Of a DNA stretch of 64,000 nt, positions 24,660 through 35,979 are shown in pieces. The notes beneath the pieces were generated by a model, which had not been told where the DNA came from, did not search any database, and saw nothing but the letters and a program-made list of their open reading frames with translations. The translations under genes and the position numbers were made by a program. Position 1 is the first letter of the stretch, and every line of letters begins with the position of its first letter. Source of the stretch: Massospora cicadina (lineage: Eukaryota > Entomophthoromycota > Entomophthoromycetes > Entomophthorales > Entomophthoraceae); the NCBI GenBank assembly GCA_022478985.1, contig JAKSZP010015922.1, positions 97,715-161,714 of the forward strand, in the 5' to 3' direction.

Positions 24660-26210
24660 AATTTTGAACAAATAATAACAAACTGCTCAGACAAGATGAT
24701 ATAAATAAAATGATACTAAAATTACTATTATACTTTATGTCTTAATGATAAATTTTTATATAACTAAGTTTTTTGTCATGGCAATTGCAGATAAAGTTTA
24801 GACTGGCCTACCAGTCAGGTTGAAGATAAGCAAAAGGTGAGCCAGAATGCCAGAGGCATTGCTGCCCAAACGATATATAAATTGGCGGAGAAATGATTGA
24901 CAATGGAGTATATTGGGCTGCAATTATAGCAAACAACCCAGAAAAGAACCGAGCTGTTTCAGCCCCAAGGCTAAGGGGCCTGGGCGTTGGGAGTTGCGAG
25001 ATCAGGAAAAATTTTGATAAGGTTTTCTAATAGGTTCAAATGACTCTGGCAAGAATCATTGTAAAAACATGCCTGGGATGATCCAATCAATATTCAGGCC
25101 AAGAGGCCACATCGCTGATGTCACAGGGTTTGGCAAAGAAAAATTTTAAACTTTATTAGATAAATTCAAATGCGGGAAAATTGTAATTAAAGTGAAATAA
25201 AAGAATCAACTGCCAATTTTCTCAGTGTATTATGAATGTTTAAATAGACAATTAATTTTGGGGAATATCTTAGGAAAGTGTGGAATTGGGGCCCACAAAG
25301 TTCAGTCAACCTGGAAAACTTTGAGTGAGGGGGAAAACAAACTTACTTTGAACTGATTTTGAAAGTATTGGTGGTAGTCTGAGTCGCTTTCAGTTCATCC
25401 ACAGACATCTGAATTGCCAATTTTCTTTGGTTCTGATGGCTAGATTGACGGCATCTTACCCAAAGGGCAGCAGGAACCTCCCATGGTCACCCCATACAGG
25501 GGCAGTCCCATGAAGTCAGGAACAGGTTTAGGGCACCCAACCTGCCCACACTCAGTTGCTCTGGAATTTGTTTGACCAATCAAGAATTGTTGGCTGGTGG
25601 TTTTGATATTTCCAGGTGGGGTTTTGAACCAGTGGCAGCATTTCCCAATGGCCCAATGCCATCAGTGAGTTTTGCCAAAGATTTGACACTAACTTTGTTT
25701 TCTGAAAGTATGTGCCAGTCAGGCTTTGTTGCCAAGGTTTTGGGGCTCTTAAGCCTTAATGCCAAAGTCTTGTTGCCATTGACTTCAATTTCATCTTTTC
25801 CCAATGTATATGCCAACTTCCCAAGAACTCAGCACAAATCTCCTGGTTTATTGTAAAAATTTGGCCAAAGTCAATACTGGGGCTGGTGGCAGGGTCTTTA
25901 AAGGGTAAGCTGTTACCCATCACTTATCCATCATGTGGGCAAGGTTTCCTTGTGAGACAAGAGGCAGCTGCCTTCTCAGACCTTTTTAGATGGGAATGGC
26001 ATCTGGTCTAAATGGAGGGGGCAATCCTCCAGACTTACAATCCTTTTTATATTAAGAAAATGTAAAGCAGCTTAAGATGGTTCCCAATTTTCATAAATAT
26101 TTGTGCCAAGTTTGGCTATTTTTGGTAGATTTGTTTGAGATATTATTTATAGATAGTATATACACAAGAATTTTTTAAAAACAGTGAGTTTTCAAAAAAT
26201 TTATATGTAG
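24660..26210. other. Unassigned stretch, GC-richer middle
   Basis: No motif is recognised. Between about 25400 and 26030 the composition is less AT-rich and both strands are open: 25572-25856 plus (94 residues) and 25816-25580 minus (78 residues). A GCCAA/TTGCCA motif recurs many times. It may be the interior of an unrecognised element. Confidence 0.3.
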
Positions 26211-26214
26211 ATAG

Positions 26215-26700
26215 TGCATTCAACAAAAAATTGAAAAAATAAACTTTGCAAAAATGCACTATTTCTTTTGGAAAAAAGAACTGCCTTCACCATCTAGTAC
26301 TAAAAAAAAGAACTTCCTTCATAATAGGCACTTAAAAGTAAGGAATAATCAAGAAAGTATGAATAATTAATAAAATTTTTTAAGGTCAGCGCCATATTCC
26401 AACCTGACTTAAATATTTGCTCACAAATATAAGTTAGAGCTTATATTGGATTGGGTAAAAGTGTAAACTATAAGCAACTTAGAATATGCAGTGATTAGTA
26501 TATATTACAAATGCCTATGTTTAAGTCAGTGTAAAATATGGCGCCAACTTTAAAAGTGTCTTGTTAATTATTCATCTTTCTCAATTTATTTCATACTTTT
26601 TAGTGCATTTTTGAGGGTAGTTCTTTTTCCCCAATATTTTTATTTTATATCTTATTGCATTTTTGAAGTTGGTTCTTTTTAATTGCTTTTCTCAAACTCA
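26215..26700. mobile_element. TIR element family T1, copy 2
   Basis: The left arm (about 26222-26395, ending AAAATTTTTTAAGGTCAGCGCCAT) and the right arm (about 26538-26695, starting ATGGCGCCAACTTTAAAAG) are inverse complements. They share AGTATGAATAATTA / TTAATTATTCAT and GCACTAAAAAGTATG / CATACTTTTTAGTGC. The core around 26410-26510 matches T1 copy 1. Arms are about 150 bp and there is no ORF. Micro-insertion M4 sits in the left arm. Confidence 0.7.
26289..26303 (+). mobile_element. Micro-insertion M4 (about 15 bp, 17-bp TSD)
   Basis: ACCATCTAGTACTAA plus A-run. The flanks AAAAAAGAACTGCCTTC (26272-26288) and AAAAAAGAACTTCCTTC (26304-26320) are the TSD, with one mismatch. It is the shortest copy, so boundaries are the least certain. 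Confidence 0.8.
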
Positions 26701-27729
26701 CAAAGGGGGATGTGTTCAGATTTTTGCAATTGAATTTTAACCACCTTTTATAATAGCTAGAGGTTTTTAGATTTGGCACACTTATGTATCTCCGATGACA
26801 ATATAATTTATTAAAAAAATTTAAATTTTTTTAAAATAAAAGTTTTTATATGTAACAAATTGAGGTCTTATATATTTTTAATGGTAGTTGATATATGTAC
26901 AACTGTGCAGTTTGATTTTTGGTTGATTCAAACGTTTCAAATTTTTTAGTTCAAATTCTTCAATCAATTGAAAATACTGGCCAAATTAAACTTAACTAAA
27001 TTTGGTATTGAAGTTTTACATGCTTTTGTGTACCATATCTATAAAAGCCAATAGAGTTAATTGAAATATTAACTAACTAATCATTGATTAGGAGATGTTG
27101 ATATGACAATTGATCTGTTTAAGGTAAAATTGATAAAATTTTGTGGCTTAATTTTATCTATTGGCTTAAGAATATCAAAATATTTGATAAATACTAGTTT
27201 AGCCACTCAATCAGTATGTTGAATAAAAAGAGTTTCATCAATAGCTTTAAAATTGCATCTAAAAATAGATAAGTTATAATTTATGAGTTATAATTAAACA
27301 TTAAATACAGTTGTTTAAGTTTTATAGAATTTGAAACCATAATTCCTGAAATAACCAATGGATATAAAGTTATAAAGCTATTCTCCTGAAATACCAGAAT
27401 GTTATTCAAGCATTCTCTTACCATAAACTACCTAGACCCAACTACTCAAGTAGTATTATAATTTTATTTTAATTTTAACAAAGTTGCACTACAAAAGAAA
27501 CTATGAGTTTACCTTTCTCTGTGTTTTTTCCTAATGTCAGTTATATATAGATTGAGATTTCTCTTTAGTCTTTTTTATTGCTTTTCTTTAACTCACAATG
27601 GGGTATGTATTCAAATCTTGCATCCTTTATCTAACATACTTCCTGAAATATAATATTGATTAAACTTTGCATAGTTACTAAGGGCGGATGTCAATATATA
27701 CTCCATTATTACTTTTGCAAACATAACCA
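26701..27729. repeat. AT-rich region with two LTR-start remnants
   Basis: CTCACAAAGGGGGATGTGTTCAGATTTTTGCA (26698-26728) and CTCACAATGGGGTATGTATTCAAATCTTGCA (27591-27622) are direct repeats. Each looks like a polypurine tract followed by a gypsy LTR start. No coding sequence lies between them. They probably mark decayed LTR copies. The block near 26745-26790 is an inverted relative of the repeats in 1-2142. Confidence 0.45.
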
Positions 27730-27987
27730 TGTAGGGGGTATTTTTCTAATTTATTGTGAGGAAGGCTGACCATGGGATGGACACTTCCAAATTTGACCTG
27801 AAAGAGACAAAACTTAGTAACAGGGAAGGCACCTCAGAGAAGCGATGCTATCTCTTGTTGCCAGCGGGAACGCCACTTATGGGGAGGGGGAGGGAACGTG
27901 TGAAGGGGCCGTAGCCACAATTGAACACGTGTGGAGGAAAGGGTCTGAATTGATGAACCAAACTGGGAACCAGGAGGAGACCAGCTG

Positions 27988-30900
27988 TCAGCGACGTGGT
28001 GGGAGGTATCCAAACATCCACGCCTGAAAGTGGTCCACCAAATGAGACCAGAATCTGTGGATAGCTTCTGGGAGGGTGGGGGTGGAGCCTGCGATGGCAT
28101 CCAAGACAATCGTGTGGATAGTCCACATGGCGATTGCAACCAACAGAGCACAGAGGGAGGGTGGAAGGGGGGAGGCCATTGATAAAGCAAACATATCTCT
28201 TGACAGACTGAAGGGATGTGTTTGGTCCTGGCCCAGCAGACGTTGAACTTCGCGCCATATCAATTTAGAGGTAGGACACTTCTCCAGGCGGTGGAACAGC
28301 GTTCCATACTGGCCACACATGACGCAGGATGAGTGTATAGCATTAGAGCGCTCAGCCATACAGTACACCTGCCTCAGGCAGCGCCACACATGGGAACATA
28401 TTTGAGGCTGCAACAGAGGATGATGTGCATATTTCCAGATAGTTTTTTGGGTCTCAATGGAGTAAGGGATGTCCATCATGTCCAGGTAGTCCACCCTGGA
28501 TAGAACATGGGGCCGTGTGGAGATCACGCCATCTTGGATGGGTATCCCCTGTACCTCTTGTGTGAACTGAGGAGAGGGGCGGCCTCTCTGGGCTGTGTGT
28601 CCGCTAATACAAATTCTCCACTCAGCGCTCTGCATGGAGAGGAGGATTTGTTTGTAGTGGGTTTTAGTCCCGTGAGGACCTGTAGCTGATGGGTGTGAAG
28701 CCAGGTATTTCATCAAGGAATGAGGGTTCAATGGATTATTAAGGCCCGGGCGCGGGAGAAGTTGGAGCAGGCCGCGCAGGACCAGTGTTAGGAGGGGAGC
28801 GTGGGTGCGGTAATGGCTGCAATCCATGTGCCCAGGATCTTGGCAGCATGGGCTTCGAAGTCAAGCAGGCCCATGCCACCATGATGATGAGGGCCAAACG
28901 TGACCTCTAGCCGTACTGGTGGTGGGCGGCCTGACCAAAGCCATCCTTGCAGAAGGGCATACAAGGATTTGAAAAAGCTTGGGGAGAAGGGGATGGCGTG
29001 GGCTCCAAACCAGACTTTGGAGAGGAACATAGAGTTGGCTAAAACAACCCTGCCAGTAAGGGAAGTAGGGTGGGCTCTGAGGGAGGCGATGCGCTTTGTC
29101 ACGTTGTCTAGAATATGACTCTCCATTACTGCTGATGCGTACCCGCCTGCCTCCACCCACACGCCCAGATGGTGGACCAGCCCTATGGTAGGGCGTGGCA
29201 CGAAGGGGAGCACCAGTGGGGCGATGTGGGGTGAGCTGGGAGGGCGAACACGTGTGTAAGCAGATGGGCTTGGCTGGGCACTGGTTGCTGGGGCCCAGCA
29301 GGTTTGATACCGACCAAGGAGGATGATTTCAGTTTTGGAAGTGTTCAGTGCAGCGTTACTTACCCGGGATACTCCTGGATGAGAGCTTCAAGTGCGCGTG
29401 CATCTTTATTATTAGACACCCCAACCAAACAGTCATCTGCAAACGCCATCATCTTGACTGGGGCTTGGCCTGGCACATGGACCCCAGTGAGTTGGGCATT
29501 CACGTTTTAAAGTATTGGGTCAAGGCTGAAGTTGTATAAGAGTGGGCTAAGGGAGTCCCCTTGTTGCAAGCCCCTTTGAGGGCGGACTACTTCCGTTAGG
29601 AAGCCAGGGCCACGTACTGCCATTGTTGCAGATTCTGTGAGCAGCGTCACCCAGTTGATGAAGCGAGGGGGTAGGCGGAATTGATGGAGGCAGGCCCTGA
29701 GGTATTTTCAGTTTACTCTATCATAGGCCTTCTGTTGGTCCAAGAATACAAGTGCCCCAGAGGCTGAAGACTGGCATGCGTTAGCCACAGAGTGCACGTT
29801 GTCCCAAATCGACCTTCTGGGTATGAAACCAAATTGTTCTGGGGAGATGGTGGCAGATGCTACAATCCTTAAAAGGTTAGCCATGATTTTTGTTAAAAAT
29901 TTTGTATCCATGTTAGTTAAAGAAATGGGGCGCCAGTTGGCCAAGGCTAGCTTGTCCCTTTTCTTAAAGAGTGTGATGGTGAAGGCCCCTTGTCCTCCTG
30001 GTAGGAGGCGCGTTTCCAGAAGACTCTGGTTAAATGAGGCAAGCAGTAGTGGGGATATATATTTGAAGTAATTTTTATAGAATTCATATGGAATGCCATA
30101 TGGGCCTGGGCATTTCTAGTTTGGTGCACCGCGGATGGCTGTCCATAATTCGTTTGGAGTAATTAAATTCATTATTTCTGGGTATCAGGAAATGGTGCAG
30201 ATGTGGTTTCAGTTGAGAAATTCTGACACTTTGGCCGGCTGAATTGGATCAGATCGGTATACCTCAGAGTATTACTTTTGTGTTTTGATTGCCACTTCAG
30301 CTGGCATATCCATGATGGAATCATCTGATCTTTGCGCCTGTGTGCAGGCCACACTCTGGCATGGTGAAAAACTTTTTTTAAAATTATATGCGGTGCACTT
30401 GTCGCCCTCTGTAATGTATTTGGCCCTGTACTGAACACAAACCTGATGTTTGTGTTGCTTTTTGAGCGCGTTGAGGTGGGCAGCTGCCTCCGCCCACTTC
30501 CGGCCCCATGTAGGGCTGTATCCTGTGGCTGGGATGTTGGACTCCAGGTGTGCCAACTCTGCCAGAGAGCGCGAGATGATGGCTGATGTGGCTCGTGAAT
30601 GTCAGGAGGAGAGTTGATGAGAGTGGCGGATGGTATCCTCTTTGAAGGCTGCCCACGTGGAGATGGGGTCCGCGCAAAACGGTGTAACAAACTATTTTGC
30701 CAAAGTTGCTGATTCCACCCAATTGGAAAATCCTGTCGACGCAAGTTTGGGAGGGTGGAGTTTGCACCAATGTGGGGCCTTAGCCACTGTGACAGGTAGG
30801 TGGTAGATTATTGAGACCAGCCGGTGGTTGGAGAATTCAATTTTTTGTTGTTTTGAAGTGGGAAATGTGGGGTTGGAATTTTGCTGGCTTAAGGATAAGG

Positions 30901-31503
30901 TCTATGTGGGTCATGGACCTTAATTGGCCATTGTGGACGTGGGGTCACATCATGTTTTTGAGCAGCAGGGCTCGCCGCAGCAGCGCATCCATTAACCTAA
31001 GGGTGGCCTTTAGAACGTGGAGTTCTACATGACCCTGGGGTGCATGGGAGGAGGAAGGCCAACGGTCTGTTGGTGTGTTTAGCCAACAGTTCATATCGCT
31101 GACTATGAAAGGGTCTGGGGGTAATGGGAGGGATTTGACCAATGAGAAAAATTCCTGATGCTCGTGTGCATAGGTTGAGGCATAGATTTTGATGATAGCT
31201 TGAGCCACGTCAGCCCACGAGAAGGTGACAATGAGCACTCAGACATTTAGGAATGTTTCTGAGGATGTGAATTTAAAAATTATTTTTCCAAATTAGCACC
31301 CCACAGTGCTTCAACCAAAAGGATAGGGATGGTAGGAGCATTGTTTTACAAGCTTCCTCGGAACCTTGTGGACAGTGGGACTCCTGGATGGCCAGGATAT
31401 CCATGGGTAAATTGTTTTGTAAAAAACTCAGTTTCCTAGCCTGGGACGGTGAGGCCTTGAGTCCAGCAATATTCAACGTCCCTAAAGTGAAGATTTCCCC
31501 CAT
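27988..31503 (-). pseudogene. LINE ORF2 (copy 2): endonuclease-reverse transcriptase
   Basis: ATG at 31503-31501. The N-terminal AP endonuclease starts with GTLNIAGLKA and LAIQESHC (near 31480-31390) and has SDMNCW near 31100. The RT has LTNMDTKFLTKI, QFGFIPRRS and FLDQQKAYDRVN at 29944-29708, then FADDCLVG at about 29443-29420 with both aspartates intact. The thumb contains GRPPPVRLEV near 28920. The C-terminal domain (28827-27988) carries CVMCG...H...C spaced C-x2-C-x7-H-x4-C near 28330-28270, similar to the zinc-binding domain found after RT in some LINEs. Segments lie in different frames, so several indels disable it. Known role: target-primed reverse transcription in the nucleus. Confidence 0.88.
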
Positions 31504-31509
31504 CACACC

Positions 31510-32922
31510 TTAGGTGCGAGGGGGTGGGCACCTGGGCCCACTAGCCTCCTCTAGATCCCCATGGGCCTTCACAGCAGCGTGGGTGTTTGCAGCAACGCTA
31601 TCAGTAGTTTTGTTGATTTTAGCAGAAAGGTTCACGTTGGCTTTTGCCTTCGCTTTTTGTTTCCCCAACGTTGAACAAATTTTTTGTGGTGCAGATGAGT
31701 TCAGTGCACCATCAAGAGGGTCAAAAAAAATTTTCAGGTAGGTTGGAAACCAAGTCAGTTTTGACTGGAGCTTGGTTGCAAAGATTGAGTGAAATCAAGT
31801 TGCCCATTGGATTCTCTGATTGGGTGGCCCAATTGGCATGGGCTTCCCAATCTGATTGGTTGATGGATTCCCAAGTTGCTTCCGCTGCGAAGGTTTCAAT
31901 GTCCTCCTGGTGTTGGGAGTGTGGGATAGCAGTGGTGACTTTGGCTGCTTCCTTGGCCGCGGCCCTGTGGGCCTGCTTGGCCTTCTTCCGCTCTTGCGGG
32001 GAAATAGGTTTTACCAGTAGGTAGCAGCCTTGTGCTCCCCACGGGAAAGCCTCTTTGGTGCTTGCAGTTGGTTCATAGTGCGCCTCTCCGCTGGCCATGG
32101 CTGCTGAGGGGTGCTCTTGGAATGGGATGCCCTCCTTGGTGGGGCATGCATGTGCCTTATGGCTGAATGCATTACAGTGGGTGCAGATGGGGGGCGCGCT
32201 GTCCACGGTTACCCAGAAAGGGTGGGTGGTATGCCCTTCAATATTGATATATGTGTAGTGCAGGATCTGGGTTAGGTCCTTTGCAATCTCCTTGGTTGGG
32301 GTTAGAACTGCGATGGCTTTGTCAATGCACACGTGTGGCATCAGCATAAAGCGTTTCATCTCAAAAGATTGTATTTCGCCATAAATGGTGAGACCATCTT
32401 TCAGGTGTTGCTCCAAAATGGCACGTTTTACCGTAGTAGGTAAAAAGTCAAACGTGAGGAAAATTTGGTTGGATTTTGTCCATCTGGTCTGTTTGGTTTT
32501 GACAACCCATTGCCCTTTGGGGAGGTCGATCACTACGCGCACTGCAGCAGCTTCATCTGCTGCCTCCTTGTTTTGAAACTGAGGTCCAGCCAACCGCGTG
32601 ACATGGAGTGAGGTGCAATGTACACCGCGGTCAGGAAAAAAGTGTGCATATCCCCACAAAATTTTTCCATAGAGCTGTTTGTTGGATGTCCAGAAACACA
32701 CAGACTCTGTATTCCACTGACGAGAGTGGTTGGGAGTGCAGCGTGTTGATGTACTGGTTGCATCGCACTTGCCAAGTGAGGATTTCTGGGGGAAATAGTG
32801 ACCACCAGTTTTTTTAAATTTTTTTCTATTCCACCGGTTTCTCTGGGGCGTTTTTGAACGTTTGAGGCCGCGGGCCTACCACCTGCTCCTCTTACCTTAC
32901 TTTCCCAACTGCTCCCTGACAT
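31510..32922 (-). pseudogene. LINE ORF1 (copy 2): gag-like protein with zinc knuckle
   Basis: It starts MSGSSWESKV at 32922. The frame changes once near 32590, and again in an A/T homopolymer near 31721. The sequence then continues in the new frame to the stop at 31512-31510. The central segment (32701-31721, 326 residues) has a CCHC knuckle CTHCNAFSHKAHAC (C-x2-C-x4-H-x4-C) near 32195-32155. A basic, alanine- and lysine-rich C-terminus follows. With two one-base frameshifts it would be about 470 residues. The ORF1 stop and ORF2 start are six nucleotides apart, suggesting re-initiation of translation. Confidence 0.85.
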
Positions 32923-33028
32923 GGGCGCAGACTAATCTCCTCTGTGCGATTATCAAACTAGAATCAGACTTGAATTGAATAAGTTGCAAAAGTGATTGCA
33001 ACGAGAGAGAAAAGTTTGTAGGGGGTAT

Positions 33029-33266
33029 ATTAAGGGTGGAAATTAAGGGTGCATGGGTGAAATTAAAATCTGCAAAATCGCTATGTGGGGTTTTTTTGGG
33101 TTGCAGATGACAAAACTGATAGCTGTTTGAAAACATCCCTTGAAAGGGGTGGAAATCAAGGGTGTGGGGGGAATTGAAAAGTTTGTAACATAGCTATGGG
33201 GTTTATTTGTGGTGCAGATGAATTTATCACAGATGAATATATATAAATATATGTATTATAATTATA
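33029..33266. other. Short spacer, LINE flank
   Basis: Pre-insertion sequence to the right of the LINE. There is a local repeat of AAATTAAGGGTG / AAATCAAGGGTG with GGTGGAAAT near 33035 and 33150. No gene. Confidence 0.4.
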
Positions 33267-33282
33267 TTTATGCATTAAGCAT

Positions 33283-33422
33283 AGGAGTGGTAGGATAGCA
33301 GGTTGGATCTGCTCCACTCTGGGTTGGGTTTTGATTGATACAGGTTCAAAATCAGCACAGGCTAAAAAAACAAGTCATGATACATTTGTCCCAAGGTTGA
33401 CTCGCCTCGTTTACTTTTACTT
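33283..33422 (+). mobile_element. SINE-B copy 4 with 16-bp TSD
   Basis: The TSD TTTATGCATTAAGCAT is at 33267-33282 and 33423-33438. The body runs AGGAGTGGTAGGATAGCAGG to TTTGTCCCAAGGTTGACTCGCCT. This clean TSD establishes SINE-B as a retroposed unit and fixes its length at about 140 bp here. Confidence 0.85.
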
Positions 33423-34479
33423 TTTATGCATTAAGCATGCATGTATATGTAAGCATATGCATATGCATCTATTGATGAATTAACAACAATAATTTTGTCA
33501 TTGTCTTTGGTAGTTCCTGGAATCAAGTCCTTGACATCTAGTTAATCTAGAAGTGAGATATTTTATGACAGTGATTTTAAAGCCTTTTTCAGAATTGAGT
33601 ATCACTAAAGTTAGTATATTTACATATGTCTTCAATTTTAGGTAATGTATATATCTAATATATTAATTTCAATTTTAGTTTTGTATTTGATTCTGTTGCT
33701 TACAAATATGAAGAAAGAAACAGTGACTTAGCAAAAAAGGTGGTTAGAGAAAGCGCAACAGAAATATATGGACAAAAAGAAGAAATAAAATAATGAAGCA
33801 AAGCGTGCAAAATTAGATTCCCATAGCCAATACAAAGTGCAACGAAGAGCTACCAAAACAGCGTGAAGCTTGATTGGCATTTGAAAGAAATGTAAATCAC
33901 AATACTGTGCAGCAGAGTCATGCAAAAAGTGTGAAATTCGTTTGGAACATAGATATCAGCAACGTCAGGTTTTAAATGCCAGTTGTACAGAATTTGATAA
34001 TGCAATCAACAAATTTTTTGCCAGTATTTGTGAAATCTGTGCAAAAATGATGCTATCCAAACCAAGTTGTAATATTCTGATTTTTAGTATTAAAGGAATC
34101 TTATCTGCCAAATGAAATTGAAACAAAAAAGCAATTACTACTTTGTCAATGCAGTAAAAATCATATATCAAGCTTCTAAACCACAGCACCACCAAAGAAT
34201 TAATGGAACAATCTTCAACTAAGATCAATCTCAAACTGTACTAAAAAACTTTCACACTCAGAAAAATAATTACTGTCACCAATATTACTATTTGTCAAAA
34301 TCATCAAATTTGATGGTCCATATAGACATTATGGCTTCAAAGGACAAGCAATCCTATTCACTCAAGACGCCTTTGAAGTCATTGATAATCTAATACATAT
34401 ACTATTTAAGTTGGTGGAAAATTTGGATACTATAGTTGTTACAGAACATCCTAAAAACTTAAATGTAGCCTAGAACTAT

Positions 34480-34660
34480 TAATATCTCATACTCAACTAT
34501 TTGATGCAATACATTGGTTGCTTTATAACAACCTGCTATATCATGATGTCATAATCAATCACAACGTACAACTTTATGAGCAATCATTAATAAGAATCAC
34601 AGAACAAATACAAAGAGAAACCACCAAAGTACACAATGAGCCACAGTAAACAAGTTTTTA
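34480..34660 (+). pseudogene. Helitron N-terminal region remnant
   Basis: The translation contains FDAIHWLLYNNLLYHDVIIN. It resembles the recurrent '...LHWLKxNNPLYxDV' segment upstream of the Rep domain in many Helitron proteins. Stops interrupt the region from 33700 onward. This identifies the start of the RepHel-type coding region. Confidence 0.7.
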
Positions 34661-34733
34661 CATTTTAATCAATAACGTTTTAATAATTTTAAAAGCATTG
34701 TGGCCTCAAGTTAATATGGTAATTTTCATATCA

Positions 34734-35350
34734 ACATATGCAGGAGTTCAGTGCTGTGCAATAATGTTGGCAAACTTTGTTAGAGCTGCTGTAATCTCAC
34801 CAAACACGTGGAATAACAAAAATTTGAATAGGAATATAATTGAAGATGATAATATGTGTACAACAATTCAAAATCTCATGTAACAACAAGAGAATGCATA
34901 ACTTATAGAAGGTTATATTTATTGACTCATAACTTTGACGTTGTTAAGCATATTTTCATCATGTATGAAAAATCATTCTCCATAGAAAATGAAGAAGAAC
35001 CACTTCTATTTGGAAGCCTACACGATTTTAACAAATAAGGAATGGCAGTCTTATGGTCTGTGAAGCTTTGTTGCAGCTATTTGAAACTCATAGTGCTAGC
35101 CTTCTGATATCAGATGCATATCCTTATGGTTTTATGAATTATGATGACAATTAATATTTCACAGACTCACACTTTGGTGGACCAAAAAAATCAAGAGCTG
35201 TATTAAATGGTAGAGCATGCGTTATTGAGTGTGATACATTGGAAGAACTTATATGCATATTGCAAGAGAGCAACAGGAGGTCAAAATATTCAATATATCA
35301 TTATATATTTCTGTTTGTATCAAAAATGATATCATAGAAGACTTGCATAC
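34734..35350 (+). pseudogene. Helitron cysteine-protease-like (C76/OTU-like) domain
   Basis: An open piece at 34698-34883 has AGVQCCAIMLANFVRAAV, giving a Gly-x-Gln-Cys nucleophile-like motif. The next frame at 34856-35038 has NFDVVKHIFIMYEKSFSIEN. Near 35150-35180 the DNA encodes YFTDSHFGG, giving an Asp-x-His-like motif. This Cys ... Asp-x-His order is that of papain-fold deubiquitinase-like proteases reported in some Helitrons (Peptidase_C76 or OTU type). That assignment is from memory of the families and not from a search. Three or more frame changes make it a pseudogene. A proteolytic or deubiquitinating role in transposition is only inferred. Confidence 0.6.
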
Positions 35351-35719
35351 TTAAGAAGAAGCGGAAAATTTAACAACAACAACAAACCAATTTGCCACAG
35401 CTGCTACAAACACTATCTGAAAATATAGAAATACAAACATCACTAATGGCTCTAATCAAATGTGTACTTCCAGATGTTGTAGATGAACTCAAAGTTATAA
35501 AAAATAAATAAAATTCGAAGGAAGACTCGTGACAACATTGTCAATTTAGAGCATGAATTGAAAGTAGAAGAATTAGCGTGGTTCTTTACTTTTCCATATG
35601 GTATAAATGGATTAAAGCAGTCTCAAAAAGTTAAAAGCACACCACTAGACTACTTTCAAGCATAGTTTTGGGCAGCGATTTATAGTTCCCCAAAACAATT
35701 AACTCTTTTACACACTATC

Positions 35720-35767
35720 TTTTTTTAGTACTAGATGGTCCCAACCCAAGGGGGGATTCATCGATGT
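35720..35767 (-). mobile_element. Micro-insertion M3 (48 bp, 16-bp TSD)
   Basis: The TSD TCTTTTACACACTATC is at 35704-35719 and 35768-35783. The insert is nearly identical to M1 over its length, differing in a G-run (6 versus 5) and in T-run length. It interrupts the Helitron coding relic. Confidence 0.92.
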
Positions 35768-35979
35768 TCTTTTACACACTATCCATAATTGAATATAATC
35801 GTCTCAAGTCAGCAATAGCAGCTTGTGGATGAAAAATTGAAGAACAAAAAGCCATGGCTAATGAAATTCATTTATATAAAAAATTTTAGAGGCCATCAGC
35901 TTACTGGCGAGCAGCTAAAAATGAACTCAACACCCAAATTTAGATGCCTTGGTCCAACAACATACTTCATTACCTTCAG

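Larger units (their letters stand above)
27742..33016 (-). mobile_element. LINE copy 2, full length with 12-bp TSD
   Basis: The 12-bp direct repeat TGTAGGGGGTAT flanks the element exactly at 27730-27741 and 33017-33028, giving a 5275-bp insertion. Order on the minus strand: about 94-nt 5' UTR, ORF1 (gag-like, CCHC), six-nucleotide gap, ORF2 (AP endonuclease, RT, C-terminal CCHC-like domain), about 246-nt 3' UTR ending GTCAGCCTTCCTCACAATAAATT and a short A-rich end. Several frameshifts make it inactive as read. I have not fixed the clade. The structure fits fungal APE-type LINEs. Confidence 0.93.

Noticed and set aside
21351..35767. Micro-insertions as adaptor or linker contamination
   Set aside because: I considered this because the core is so constant. 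Adaptor contamination would not create perfect, locus-specific 13-17-bp duplications of flanking DNA in both orientations, nor graded 5' truncation. The core matches no common adaptor that I remember. Raw-read confirmation is still advisable.
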